Below, piece after piece: positions 12,550-20,688 of a stretch of 26,586 nt of DNA. Source of the stretch: a virus. Below the pieces are notes generated by a model. It had not been told where the DNA came from. It ran no database searches and saw only the letters and a program-made list of their open reading frames with translations. Location: positions 1 through 26,586 of the IMG/VR virus record IMGVR_UViG_3300045241_000135. One strand, given 5' to 3'. How positions within the stretch are numbered: the stretch's first letter is position 1; every line of letters starts with the position of its first letter. A program made the position numbers and the translations under genes.

Positions 12550-14540
12550 GCTGCCTCAAGATCATAGCCGACTGGCACTTTCACATCAGTGACCTGCACC
12601 ACATACTCGGTGGTGAAATCGCCAGTCATGCTTTTGAGCTTGAATGTGATCTTGGTCTCGACTTCGGCCAGCGCGTTGTTGACCGCTTCAGCACGCGCCG
12701 CGACCATAGCTTGCCGAGCGTCGTCACTGCTCGACGGCTTCGGCGAACTTGGCACCAAATTGCTCATGATGTGGGCCCGCTGGACGTCCGGCGGGTTCTC
12801 GATGCCAACCGGCGTCGCAAGCAAATGAGGCCCTGCAGTCAGCCCACCACCAGTCAATTCGAGACCATCATCATTTGGGTCCGATGCCGGCGGCGCATAG
12901 CCGACCGAGCTGTCGAACAAGACGATGCGCCCGGTAAAGACCTGATAATCGGCGCCGCAATAGTCGACGTCGCAATAGGTCGGTTCCCCGCCGGATGCCA
13001 CCGCCGAGCCGCCGCGACCGATGGTGCAACCAATGCGTATTTCGCATTTGATCTGACCGTCATTGCCATCAAGCGCCAGCGAATACCCGATGATCTTGCC
13101 GAGTGCCTCGCCGACGCGCGGCTCGACGAGGAACCCGTTCTTGCGCAGGGTGATTTCAGGCATGCGCTCGAGCTTGGGTGCAAACGCGATTTCGACCACC
13201 CGCGCGCGTTTGAATATGTTGGCTCGGGCAACCGCGATCAAGTGTTCGAGGCTGCGATTGCCGCGCTCGGTCGCGATGTAGGACCGGCGCGCCGTGTTGC
13301 CGATCGGCACATAAGCATCGGCGCCCTCACCGATCGCTTCGCTCAAGTTGACAGATTTGATATCGGTGATGCTCAACGCCTCGCCATCCTCGGGATCGGT
13401 GAGGATGGACTGCACGTCGGCATAGAGGGAAAACAAAACCTGTTCGGTGCATTGCCGATTGGCCGTGTATGCAGCACTCAGCGTGGCTCTGGTGTAATTG
13501 AGCGGCAGGAACGAGCTGACGTCTGAATAGGAACGGCTGTAAGACGTCGCTCTGATCGCCTCCTCGCCGCCGCCGCCATAGGTGACCTTGATGTCGTCCT
13601 TAAGTAGGACTGTGCCGAGATTGATCGAGCCAGCCGGAGGGCCTGGAGTCAAAAAAGATTTCGTCTCGGTGAACGTCGTGTTGAAACTCGAATCGCCGAA
13701 ATCTACCTTAAGCGTCGAGCCATCGGTCTTGGTGTGAACGGTGAGATCGTAAAGCGCCGTCGCGCTTGAATCGGTGACGACCCATCCATCGCCAATGCCT
13801 GCTCCCGCCTTCGGCCAATTGTCGGCGGTGAAAGAATATGAGGTGATGACGCCGTTCGGCCAGCCGGCAAGAATGATTGGAGTGAGATCGGTCGTCCCGC
13901 GTGCTTGTTGGGTCCAGGTGTATTCGGCAGTAACATCGACCCGCGACAGCGGCCCGCTGGTCAACGTAAGCCCGAGCCCGTCATAGAGCACCTTGCCGCC
14001 ATCGCTGGCGCCGTCGAACTCGACGAGTCCGTCTTCGCCGTCGATTTCGTCCGAGATGCTGAGGACGTGGGTCTCGCGATCGTAGTGCCAGATCGCGCTA
14101 TAGCCCTCGAGCACGACCTCCGGATCGGTGCGCCGCGCCTCGTCGATGACCACCTCGTCGTAATACGGCAGCACCCGCAACGTGTCGGCCAAATCTGCTT
14201 TCTGCGCCACGAGATCAATCGGCCGGGCCACGAATTCGAGTGTCACCAGTTCCTCGAATAAGCTCGTGGGCACGCCGACCAGGCGGCCACGAAAGCGGAT
14301 AAGGTCCGGCCCGCAGTCTAAAGCAAACCAGCACCAAATCTTGCGGCCCGGCCCGAGCAGACCGATCGGATCGCCATCCACGTTGCGCGGTCGGCGGACA
14401 ACCGCAGTCAGGCTCGCCGGGTCGCCCTCGTCCTGCTTCAACGTGAATGAAAAGATGTTCTCATCCCAACGCATGTGCCCTGGCCCGAAGACGTCCTCGC
14501 CAGGATCGATCCAGGCAAAGTACGGCATGCCGGCGGGCAT
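12546..14540 (-). CDS. Tail hub/baseplate-like protein
   Basis: 664 residues, third gene after the tape measure, where siphoviruses encode the tail-associated hub. The N-terminal region (about 1-115) has the pattern seen in such hubs: an element with ENIFSFTLKQDEGDPASLTA followed by a beta-barrel (GPGRKIWCWFALDCG, FRGRLVGVP, LVTLEFVARP). A later part is beta-rich with many Thr and Ser; residues about 440-480 include LIAVARANIFKRARVVEIAF. The C-terminus is a helical and beta segment (AVNNALAEVETKITFKLKSM). It probably forms the distal tail channel. The start shares a TAATG overlap with the upstream gene, with AAGGG ten bases upstream. The family is inferred from position and N-terminal style. 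Confidence 0.6.
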   Translation of the reverse strand: MPAGMPYFAWIDPGEDVFGPGHMRWDENIFSFTLKQDEGDPASLTAVVRRPRNVDGDPIGLLGPGRKIWCWFALDCGPDLIRFRGRLVGVPTSLFEELVTLEFVARPIDLVAQKADLADTLRVLPYYDEVVIDEARRTDPEVVLEGYSAIWHYDRETHVLSISDEIDGEDGLVEFDGASDGGKVLYDGLGLTLTSGPLSRVDVTAEYTWTQQARGTTDLTPIILAGWPNGVITSYSFTADNWPKAGAGIGDGWVVTDSSATALYDLTVHTKTDGSTLKVDFGDSSFNTTFTETKSFLTPGPPAGSINLGTVLLKDDIKVTYGGGGEEAIRATSYSRSYSDVSSFLPLNYTRATLSAAYTANRQCTEQVLFSLYADVQSILTDPEDGEALSITDIKSVNLSEAIGEGADAYVPIGNTARRSYIATERGNRSLEHLIAVARANIFKRARVVEIAFAPKLERMPEITLRKNGFLVEPRVGEALGKIIGYSLALDGNDGQIKCEIRIGCTIGRGGSAVASGGEPTYCDVDYCGADYQVFTGRIVLFDSSVGYAPPASDPNDDGLELTGGGLTAGPHLLATPVGIENPPDVQRAHIMSNLVPSSPKPSSSDDARQAMVAARAEAVNNALAEVETKITFKLKSMTGDFTTEYVVQVTDVKVPVGYDLEAA

Positions 14541-14923
14541 TAGGCGATAACCCTTTGCTGTGCCTCAAGCGTCCACGCAACCTCGGCCGCCCACTCGTCG
14601 CGCGATGTATTCCAAGCCGTCACCTTGGCGAGAATGGTCAACACGTCGCCGGTCGTGTTGGCAGCACCGAGGCCAGGAATACAGGTAATAGTGATGTCCG
14701 TGCCTGGCCACGCATCGGTCAGCTCGGGGGCTTCATGGTCGGTGCAGGTGATGCTGACCTTGTATTGTCGGAACTGTGCAAGCGAGATATCAGCGAGTTC
14801 GCCGCGGCAATCGCGCGCCAAAGCCGCTGCTTGGTCGATCGGCGCGAGCGTCATGGTGATCCCGCGCACGGCGTACTGAGAAAAGTCGATGCCGTCGATC
14901 GCGAGCAACGTATAGGCAGGCAT
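14540..14923 (-). CDS. Tail-tip (distal tail-like) protein
   Basis: 127 residues from the ATG at 14923, one base after the tape-measure stop; the upstream extension of the frame lies inside the tape measure gene. It begins PAYTLLAIDGIDFSQYAVRG and continues with ITMTLAPIDQAAALARDCRG, and alternates strands with polar turns to the end (VLTILAKVTAWNTSRDEWAA). The size, the beta-rich composition and the position between tape measure and hub fit a small distal-tail or minor tail component, but I recognise no specific family. Confidence 0.6.
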   Translation of the reverse strand: MPAYTLLAIDGIDFSQYAVRGITMTLAPIDQAAALARDCRGELADISLAQFRQYKVSITCTDHEAPELTDAWPGTDITITCIPGLGAANTTGDVLTILAKVTAWNTSRDEWAAEVAWTLEAQQRVIA

Positions 14924-14924
14924 T

Positions 14925-17816
14925 TCAGCTATACCGACTTGGTTTTCTTCCGCCGCTTCGGACCTGTGACAGTGCAGCGGCCCTGCGCAATTCATCGACC
15001 ACTCCCGATGAGGCGCGCAGGCCGGTGATCTCGGGCAACCCTGGGAAGTTGATGGTGACATGGTTCATGCCGCCACCGGCAAAAGCGGGAATCGAGATTG
15101 GCGCGCGCACCATGCCACCGAGCGCGAAGCGGCCCATGCCGTCGAGCACAGCGCGCAGGTTGCCGCCCGAGTGTCGCAGCGATTCCAGAAACGCCAACAC
15201 GCCCGGCTGCGCCACCGCATGCGCCGGCATGATGTGTTCCCCGCGCGATACCCAGGACAGGTTCGAGTCGGATGTCCCGGTGCCCCGCCCGCCGATCAGA
15301 CCGCCGCGGGCATTGCCAGAAATGTTGCCGTCCGCAGGCGCGGGTGTGCCGCCGCCGAAGCCCAACGAGGCCAGCATTTCATTCCATTTTTGTTTGATCC
15401 AGCCCCAGGCGTTCGCGACGGGCGTCGTAACCCAGTCACGAACCAACTGCTTGCCCTGCTCGACCTTGGTGCCGATGTAGCCGATAATCTCATCCCATTT
15501 TTGATTGATCCAGCCCCAGGCATTCTCGACGGGCGTCGTGACCCACTCATTAATGAAGGCCTTCCCCTCGGCGACCTTTTGGTTGACCCACGCAATGAGA
15601 CCGTTCCATGTGTCCTTGATCCAGCCCCAGGCGTTCGCAACCGGCGTCGTGACCCACTCATCAATGAAGGCCTTGAGTGCCCTGTACTTTGCTTCAATGG
15701 CGTTGCTTGCATCTATCGCAGCCTGTTTTATTTCCGGCCAATAGATGATGAGCGCAGCCAATGCCGCAGCAATCGCCGCAAGTGCTGCCACAATCACCAA
15801 GGCCCATGGGCCGCCGACGATTGTGGCCAAGATACCGAAGGAAACTCCGAAGGCAGTGAATGCCGACGCCACGACCGTAGCCACCGACGCCAACGCCTGC
15901 AGTGCTCCCGTCATCGATCCGATGAGTGTCAACAGGATCGCTCCCGTACCAGAGATCTCCGTCCCGAATATGCGAGACATGATCGGCGCGAGAGCTACAC
16001 CGGCACGGCGCAGGGCGAGAAAAGCAATAATGATCACGCCAATCGCCGCCGGCAATTCCTTGGCAATCTCCTTGATGGAGTCAACAAACTCTTTCACCCA
16101 AGGAGTCTGTACCGCGCCCTCTCCGGTGATCGCCCGCATGAAGTCGCCAAGTACTCCTTCAGACTGCAAAATAGACTGCTTGATAGTGCGGAACGCGACA
16201 TCGGCCGAAGCCGCGAACAGCCCCCAGAATGATTGAAAGTCGCCCGCAAACAGCGCCGCAAACGCCTGCTTGAATCCCAATATTGCATTTGGGATCAAGT
16301 CCATCGCCTTGGTGGCGCCCTCCTTGATCTGATCCCAGAACAGCGCCACCAGAGCGATGAGCGGAATCAAGATGGGCCCGAACCCGGAGAACAACGAAAT
16401 CAACAGCGAGAATGGTGTCAGCACCACTTGGATGCCCTTGAGCGCGATCGCCAACCCGGTGGCGGCAATCGCCGCAGTTATGAAAAATGCCGCTATGTCG
16501 GTTGATTTTACTCCCTCAAGATTGTCGGCGATCTGCCCGATAATTCCCGCAATCATTTCACCAGCCGGGACCAGGACGTCGCGCCAAATCCCGGCCAACT
16601 GGTTGCCGAGCGCGACCAAAACCTTGAACGCGGTTTCCGCCGGACCGCTGGCAAGGTTTTCGAGGAATCCCCCTTTCTCTACCTCGGACAACCCGAGCCA
16701 GTTTTTCAGCAACTCCCGTGTGCCGTCGACCAGGTTTGTCAGCCATTCAGCTCGACCCAATGCACCACCCAGAAACAGCGCGCCGATCTGATCTCTGGTG
16801 GCGCGGACGGCCTTGCCAAGATCATCCCACGCTTCCTTGACTTTTTTTGCCGTGTCTACCTGCTCTGCCGTCAACTCGCGCGAGGCCTTGAGCGGGTCGG
16901 TAATCGCACCCGGCGCAGTAGCCAGGACTTTGATCACTTCCTTCCAGTTCTCGCCAAATAATTTCACGCCTGCTGCGGCCTGCTTCGTGGCATCCGGCAT
17001 CCGGCTAATGGCCGTCGCAAGCTCGCGCAGTACGGCGGCGTTATCACCAGTTCGGAGTGAATTGATGTTGAGGCCGAGGTCACGAAACAGCTTCGCCAAG
17101 TCGCCGGTTGCCTTCGATAGTGAACCGCTGACGACAGTGACTTTGTTCCCACCGAAATCGAATTCCTGGAATACTCCCTTGAGCTCATCCCGCATCTTGT
17201 CGAGTTGCTTATTGGCCGTGTCTGCTGATTTTACAAAATCTTCGTTGGATACACCCGAGCCAGCAATGGCTTTGCGCAGCTCTACCCACTGCTCAGTGGG
17301 TATCTTCAATTTCTCGGCTTGGTCGGCGATAGTGGACCCGGTTTCTACCGCGCCCTTGGTTAGAGCGTTGGTGATGGCAGCGATGGCGCCAACAATGCCG
17401 GCGGCAGCAATCTTGAACGCGGTGGCGGTTGAAATAAGTCGCTGACTGGCCGACTGGCCGGAAACCGCGATCTGTTGCGAGGCCTGCCCGATTGCACTCC
17501 CGACCTGTTCCGCTGCGGCCGCGGTTTGCTGCAATCCGGACGCGACATCGAGGGCCGACTTTACACCGCGGCTTCCGAACGAGACGACGCTTTCGGCCAG
17601 CCCCTTGAATTGATCTCCCAGTTGCGCGCCTGCGGCACCGAGGCGATCGAATGCCTGCTTGGTTTGGTCTACTCGTGCCGGATCAACCTTAACATTCGAA
17701 GCGGCGTCGCTGATCTGCTTGAACGACTTCTCGCCGGCCTTGCCGAGATCTTCCAGCTTCTTGCGGATGTCCTCCGAGCCCTCAAGGCTGATGCGCTGGC
17801 TTATCGTGTTGGCCAT
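14925..17816 (-). CDS. Tail tape measure protein
   Basis: 963 residues, the longest gene, placed after the chaperone and before the tail-tip genes as in siphoviruses. The N-terminal third is helical and Ala/Gln-rich (EDIRKKLEDLGKAGEKSFKQ). Hydrophobic stretches occur at about 134-152, 440-495 and 600-705, typical of tape measures that enter the host membrane. Residues about 720-822 contain tandem 37-residue repeats centred on WVTTPVxNAWGWI. A Gly-rich segment and a conserved-looking end (GGLIGGRGTGTSDSN, SRGEHIMPAHAV) follow; this latter motif is common near the C-terminus of alphaproteobacterial tape measures. The protein sets tail length and helps DNA pass the cell wall. AGGGG lies nine bases before the ATG. 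Confidence 0.9.
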   Translation of the reverse strand: MANTISQRISLEGSEDIRKKLEDLGKAGEKSFKQISDAASNVKVDPARVDQTKQAFDRLGAAGAQLGDQFKGLAESVVSFGSRGVKSALDVASGLQQTAAAAEQVGSAIGQASQQIAVSGQSASQRLISTATAFKIAAAGIVGAIAAITNALTKGAVETGSTIADQAEKLKIPTEQWVELRKAIAGSGVSNEDFVKSADTANKQLDKMRDELKGVFQEFDFGGNKVTVVSGSLSKATGDLAKLFRDLGLNINSLRTGDNAAVLRELATAISRMPDATKQAAAGVKLFGENWKEVIKVLATAPGAITDPLKASRELTAEQVDTAKKVKEAWDDLGKAVRATRDQIGALFLGGALGRAEWLTNLVDGTRELLKNWLGLSEVEKGGFLENLASGPAETAFKVLVALGNQLAGIWRDVLVPAGEMIAGIIGQIADNLEGVKSTDIAAFFITAAIAATGLAIALKGIQVVLTPFSLLISLFSGFGPILIPLIALVALFWDQIKEGATKAMDLIPNAILGFKQAFAALFAGDFQSFWGLFAASADVAFRTIKQSILQSEGVLGDFMRAITGEGAVQTPWVKEFVDSIKEIAKELPAAIGVIIIAFLALRRAGVALAPIMSRIFGTEISGTGAILLTLIGSMTGALQALASVATVVASAFTAFGVSFGILATIVGGPWALVIVAALAAIAAALAALIIYWPEIKQAAIDASNAIEAKYRALKAFIDEWVTTPVANAWGWIKDTWNGLIAWVNQKVAEGKAFINEWVTTPVENAWGWINQKWDEIIGYIGTKVEQGKQLVRDWVTTPVANAWGWIKQKWNEMLASLGFGGGTPAPADGNISGNARGGLIGGRGTGTSDSNLSWVSRGEHIMPAHAVAQPGVLAFLESLRHSGGNLRAVLDGMGRFALGGMVRAPISIPAFAGGGMNHVTINFPGLPEITGLRASSGVVDELRRAAALSQVRSGGRKPSRYS
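15351..15659 (-). repeat. Tandem 111-base repeats inside the tape measure gene
   Basis: Two full units (15549-15659 and 15438-15548) and a partial third (about 15351-15437) repeat at exactly 111 bases, or 37 codons. The plus-strand landmark CCAGCCCCAGGC recurs at 15399, 15510 and 15621. Each protein unit begins (E/D)WVTTPV(A/E)NAWGWI, and later positions diverge. Because the units are in frame, gain or loss would change protein length without a frameshift. Confidence 0.9.
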
Positions 17817-17822
17817 CGACGG

Positions 17823-18365
17823 TCAGCCCCTGCCCTTGATCCGCTGTTCATAGAACTCAGTCATGCGCCCTGCAGCCAGTGCGAAGATAGAATACAAATC
17901 CAATCGCTTGCGGATGGTGACTTGCGGCACACCGACGAACAGCGGCCCGAGACTTCGGTTGCCGGCATCGAACAACAGCGGCGGCTTCCCAGCGACATTT
18001 ACCGAAACCAGCTTGCGGCCGTATTGGCGCGGTGAGCGGATGACTGCGGGCAGATTCCGCTCCAGCGGCAACCACAACAGCGGCCGACCCCGGATCGTGA
18101 CCCCGCGCTCGAACACGCCCGCGAACGGGATGGTATCAAAGATCAGCGCCGCCGGATCGCCGCCCTTATTTGGGAAAAATCTCGACTGCAGCGCTGTTCG
18201 CCAACGTGCCGGGAACCCGGCCGCCGCGATATTGGCCCGGCCCTGCGCCACCGCAAATGCAGCAGCGTCCTTTACCGCGCCCGCCCTGGCCTCGTCGATG
18301 TCCCGCGCGATCTCCTTCATGAGCCGGTCGAGGACCGCTTCCTGCGCCGAGAAAATGAGCTTCAT
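17823..18365 (-). CDS. DUF6441-like minor tail protein
   Basis: 180 residues from the ATG at 18365 (MKLIFSAQEAVLDRLMKEIA); the frame extends upstream but with poor protein character. The pattern of a helical N-terminus, then a region with AAAGFPARWRTALQSRFFPN, IPFAGVFERGVTIRGRPLLW and LPLERNLP, matches my memory of DUF6441 proteins, which lie just before the tape measure in many alphaproteobacterial prophages. Function of the family is not known; a minor tail or tape-measure-loading role is possible. No good ribosome binding site is seen: an inverted repeat occupies the upstream DNA. It is the first tail gene after the inverted insertion of the secreted-protein gene, so it may have lost its original upstream neighbour. 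Confidence 0.65.
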   Translation of the reverse strand: MKLIFSAQEAVLDRLMKEIARDIDEARAGAVKDAAAFAVAQGRANIAAAGFPARWRTALQSRFFPNKGGDPAALIFDTIPFAGVFERGVTIRGRPLLWLPLERNLPAVIRSPRQYGRKLVSVNVAGKPPLLFDAGNRSLGPLFVGVPQVTIRKRLDLYSIFALAAGRMTEFYEQRIKGRG

Positions 18366-18371
18366 GTCAGA

Positions 18372-18397
18372 TTGGCGCCAAAAAACAACTTTTGGCG
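18372..18397. promoter_or_regulatory. Inverted repeat between divergent tail and moron genes
   Basis: CGCCAAAA (18376-18383) and TTTTGGCG (18390-18397) form an 8-base-pair inverted repeat with a 6-base loop, overlapping a second palindrome TTGGCGCCAA (18372-18381). It lies in the roughly 120-base region between the start of the minus-strand tail gene and the start of the plus-strand secreted-protein gene, where a promoter for the latter is expected. It could be an operator or a hairpin. Which of these is not clear from the sequence. Confidence 0.4.
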
Positions 18398-18484
18398 GGA
18401 AATGCCAACTCTTTCCCTTTGCGCCGGCCCCGGGCACCTGCGCAAATCTGCTGAAAGACAAAACCAATTAGAGGCAGGAGCACA

Positions 18485-19009
18485 ATGAGAAAGATGCTCG
18501 CAGTTAGCATTGTCGTCGGCGGAATATTCGCGCCGCTTGTCGCAGCCGCACAGCAAAAGATGCCGTCTCCGGATGCGGCCTTCACGGCCGAGGTCCGCCA
18601 GCGCCTCCTGCAAAGCAAGAAAACGAACGTCGATTCCACGCAACCACCACAGCCACCACAACTGCCGCCAACCCCTAAGATCGGCGAGGATGTCGGCCAA
18701 GAATATTTCCGCTACATCGAAAGAAAGATGAGCTATGAGTGCGGCAAAGAACTCTATCGGCTCATAAAATATGAAATTCGGGCGCCCGGTATTTTTTGGG
18801 GCAAGAACTCTGGTCAAAATGCTGCATTCCTCTTGAGTTATACGCGATTTAGTTCTCGTGTTGCCGAAGACGGAACCATCCGTCTACTCGGCGACGAGGC
18901 CGAGGCCAAAAACGGTCTCGGTAATTGGATGCCCATCAAATATAGCTGCACAGTCGATGTTGCGTCCCAAAGCGTTCGCAATGCAACAATTGAAGCGGGG
19001 AAACTTTGA
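18485..19009 (+). CDS. Secreted protein of unknown function, inserted against the tail operon (moron)
   Basis: 174 residues, the only plus-strand gene inside the late operon. A strong ribosome binding site (AGGCAGGAG) lies just before the ATG. The signal peptide (RKMLAVSIVVGGIFAPLVAA, cleavage after AAA or AQ) is clear. A Pro/Gln linker (about 52-65) precedes a compact C-terminal domain with two Cys (C86 and C154 by my count), ending NWMPIKYSCTVDVASQSVRN. This end resembles small exported proteins of Hyphomicrobiales, but I cannot name a family. It separates the tail chaperone from the DUF6441-like gene and runs convergent with the chaperone end. The orientation, export signal and lower G+C suggest an independently expressed lysogenic-conversion gene. 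I see no clear terminator after it. Confidence 0.7.
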   Translation: MRKMLAVSIVVGGIFAPLVAAAQQKMPSPDAAFTAEVRQRLLQSKKTNVDSTQPPQPPQLPPTPKIGEDVGQEYFRYIERKMSYECGKELYRLIKYEIRAPGIFWGKNSGQNAAFLLSYTRFSSRVAEDGTIRLLGDEAEAKNGLGNWMPIKYSCTVDVASQSVRNATIEAGKL

Positions 19010-19016
19010 TGGAAGC

Positions 19017-19250
19017 TCACCCGCCCAACTCCTTAAGCCTCTTCTCGATTGCTTCCTTGTTGCCCTGCGCGCCGATGGCGATGATCTGCAGATTATTTGC
19101 CCGCTCAATGCGGTCGAGCTTATCGCTGAACTCAAGGTAAGCATCGATCTGACGAGGGGTCAGCATCATTGCAAAGTCTGGCGGGAATCCTCGGCGGATG
19201 AGGGCTGTGATGTTAATGGCGATTTCCTCAAGCGCATTTTGACTGTCTTT
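19017..19250 (-). CDS. Tail assembly chaperone -1 frameshift extension (gpT-like part)
   Basis: The -1 frame relative to the upstream chaperone gene is open and protein-like from well before that gene's stop: SQNALEEIAINITALIRRGF, then PPDFAMMLTPRQIDAYLEFS and DKLDRIERANNLQIIAIGAQ to the end. No ATG, GTG or TTG occurs in this frame upstream of ATG 19169, so residues before MMLTPRQ can only be made by a ribosomal frameshift. An A-AAG tetramer at 19250-19247 lets tRNA-Lys re-pair in the -1 frame and is a candidate slip site; a fused product would be about 206 residues. Siphovirus tail chaperones are commonly made as a short form and a -1 extended form that binds the tape measure. A stand-alone 50-residue product from ATG 19169 (ATGA overlap) is the alternative. 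Confidence 0.6.
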   Translation of the reverse strand, partial: KDSQNALEEIAINITALIRRGFPPDFAMMLTPRQIDAYLEFSDKLDRIERANNLQIIAIGAQGNKEAIEKRLKELGG

Positions 19251-19636
19251 GCTCTTTCGCCCGCCCCGCCGCCCATGAGCGTGGTCACCTTCTCCACGAA
19301 AGAGCCGACTCCGTTTGGGAACATGAGTCCCAGAATTGCCGTCAACAACTCCACCTGTTCTTCCAACAGCAGCCCGCTGGCTTGCTGTTCGTATTTTTCA
19401 TCACCGAGATGACCGCAGCCGGCGGCGATGATCGGGCCGATAGACGATCCGCATAACTCGATCAGCAGTCCGACGATGTCATTGGAGCCACCGCTGAACA
19501 CCTTTCTCAGCTCTGGAAATCGCGATGCCAGCAGCGCCGTTGCCGACGCATTCAATCCGCGCACAACCAGCCGCTGGCCTTGAATCCTGACAACCGCACT
19601 TGCGGTCGATGGCGCAATATCCAACAAGTCGGCCAT
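19166..19636 (-). CDS. Tail assembly chaperone (gpG-like short form)
   Basis: 156 residues with a perfect AGGAG ribosome binding site. The N-terminus (MADLLDIAPSTASAVVRIQG, then RLVVRGLNASATALLASRFP) and the central IGPIIAAGCGHLGDEKYEQQ, followed by LLTAILGLMFPNGVGSFVEK, are typical of alphaproteobacterial pre-tape-measure chaperones, which coat the tape measure during tail assembly. The last 20 or so residues (RLRKSPLTSQPSSAEDSRQT) are low-complexity and look like the tail that remains when ribosomes do not shift frame. It lies between the tail tube gene and, after the moron insertion, the tape-measure region. Confidence 0.75.
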   Translation of the reverse strand: MADLLDIAPSTASAVVRIQGQRLVVRGLNASATALLASRFPELRKVFSGGSNDIVGLLIELCGSSIGPIIAAGCGHLGDEKYEQQASGLLLEEQVELLTAILGLMFPNGVGSFVEKVTTLMGGGAGERAKTVKMRLRKSPLTSQPSSAEDSRQTLQ

Positions 19637-19648
19637 ATATCAGCTCCT

Positions 19649-20209
19649 TCAAGCAGGCGCCCGCACCTTATGGGTGGTTAGGCCGCCCGCCGGCTCGTGG
19701 ACGGTGAACACGCCGAAGTCTCCGGTGGTGTCATCCTTCTGCACCTCGGCCTCGATCTCCAATGTCGTGAAGTCGTCGCTGTCGGTGATGAGCTTGAAAT
19801 CGCCGCTCGGATTAACCGAGATGCGGCCGGTGAAGTCGACGTGCTGGCCGACATCGTTGGTGCCCTCGACTTTGATGATCCCGGCGATCTCGGTCTTTTT
19901 GAAAGCAGATACAGCAACGCTACCGTCAACGTCGGGAGCCCCGACTTCGCCCAGAGTAAATATGCCCAAATTCGGCGCGTTGATTTCGTCGAGCGTCATC
20001 TTGATTGTCGCGCCGACTTGAGTGATTGCGGTGAAGTCTTTGACTTTGATCCCTTCTCTGCTCGAAAAGTGCTCTTTCTTTGCGATCGTCGGCGTCCATA
20101 TGAACGACGGTGCGTTGCCGAGATCGAGGAAGGCGGTGGCGCCATCCTCCTTGAACGATACGATACCTTTGCCGATGTGATAGTTTTGAATACTCGGTGA
20201 CACGGGCAT
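19649..20209 (-). CDS. Major tail tube protein
   Basis: 186 residues. The sequence starts MPVSPSIQNYHIGKGIVSFK and has the alternating strand pattern of tail tube proteins: ATAFLDLGNAPSFIWTPTIA, EHFSSREGIKVKDFTAITQV, then ATIKMTLDEIN. The H(F/Y)SS(R)xGxKxKD element with a following strand is a familiar tube-protein feature. It forms the hexameric rings of the tail shaft. Position between the terminator-like protein and the chaperone is canonical. The upstream region has AAGG and, slightly further, GGAG. Confidence 0.85.
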   Translation of the reverse strand: MPVSPSIQNYHIGKGIVSFKEDGATAFLDLGNAPSFIWTPTIAKKEHFSSREGIKVKDFTAITQVGATIKMTLDEINAPNLGIFTLGEVGAPDVDGSVAVSAFKKTEIAGIIKVEGTNDVGQHVDFTGRISVNPSGDFKLITDSDDFTTLEIEAEVQKDDTTGDFGVFTVHEPAGGLTTHKVRAPA

Positions 20210-20214
20210 GGCCT

Positions 20215-20658
20215 TTATAGCTCCTCTATCTTGAGTGAATATTTGAAGACGAAGTCAACGACCAGCGCACCTTGCAGCGACCGGCCCCAGCCGAAGTCAG
20301 TCTGATCACCGAGATAGCGGACGGCCCCATTCGTCCCGACGAGCGCTGTAATCGTGGCGTCGTTCACCACGCGCTTGATCACCTCTCGTCGGAATACGGA
20401 TAGTTCTGTCCCTGCTGCGTTTGCCTGCTCAATGATGACGATGTGCGGCGTCATCTGCGTAATGTACGACCGCTTTGCCGGCCGCCCCGACGTTATGTCG
20501 TCCGCGCCGTTACTTTGCTCGTCAGCATCGAAGACAATGCCGGCCGGAAACTGGTCGGGCGGAACGTCGGTATTGTTGCGTTGCGCCCAGCGAATATTCG
20601 GAATGCCTGCGACCACCTCGAGCAGGCGATCGAGGATAGCCTCGCGGACGTCGGTCAT
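20215..20658 (-). CDS. Tail terminator-like minor tail protein
   Basis: 147 residues from ATG 20658 (MTDVREAILDRLLEVVAGIP); a TTG at 20679 would add seven residues. It starts with an amphipathic helix, followed by the segment PPDQFPAGIVFDADEQSN and a strand (SYITQMTPHIVIIEQANAAG), then a helix (VFRREVIKRVVND) and a final strand ending in KYSLKIEEL. The size, the layout and its place directly upstream of the tail tube gene fit a gpU-like or related tail completion protein that caps the tube. The HNH endonuclease gene lies just upstream. Confidence 0.7.
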   Translation of the reverse strand: MTDVREAILDRLLEVVAGIPNIRWAQRNNTDVPPDQFPAGIVFDADEQSNGADDITSGRPAKRSYITQMTPHIVIIEQANAAGTELSVFRREVIKRVVNDATITALVGTNGAVRYLGDQTDFGWGRSLQGALVVDFVFKYSLKIEEL

Positions 20659-20688
20659 ATCATCGGACTCGGCGAGCAAGGATGTTCA

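Noticed and set aside
12369-13526. 385-residue plus-strand open frame inside the tail hub gene
   Set aside because: Antisense shadow of a high-GC coding region; His/Arg-rich composition, no ribosome binding site, and the minus strand there is a complete tiled gene.
15060-16232. 390-residue plus-strand open frame inside the tape measure gene
   Set aside because: Antisense shadow, Arg/His-rich, covers the in-frame repeats of the real gene.
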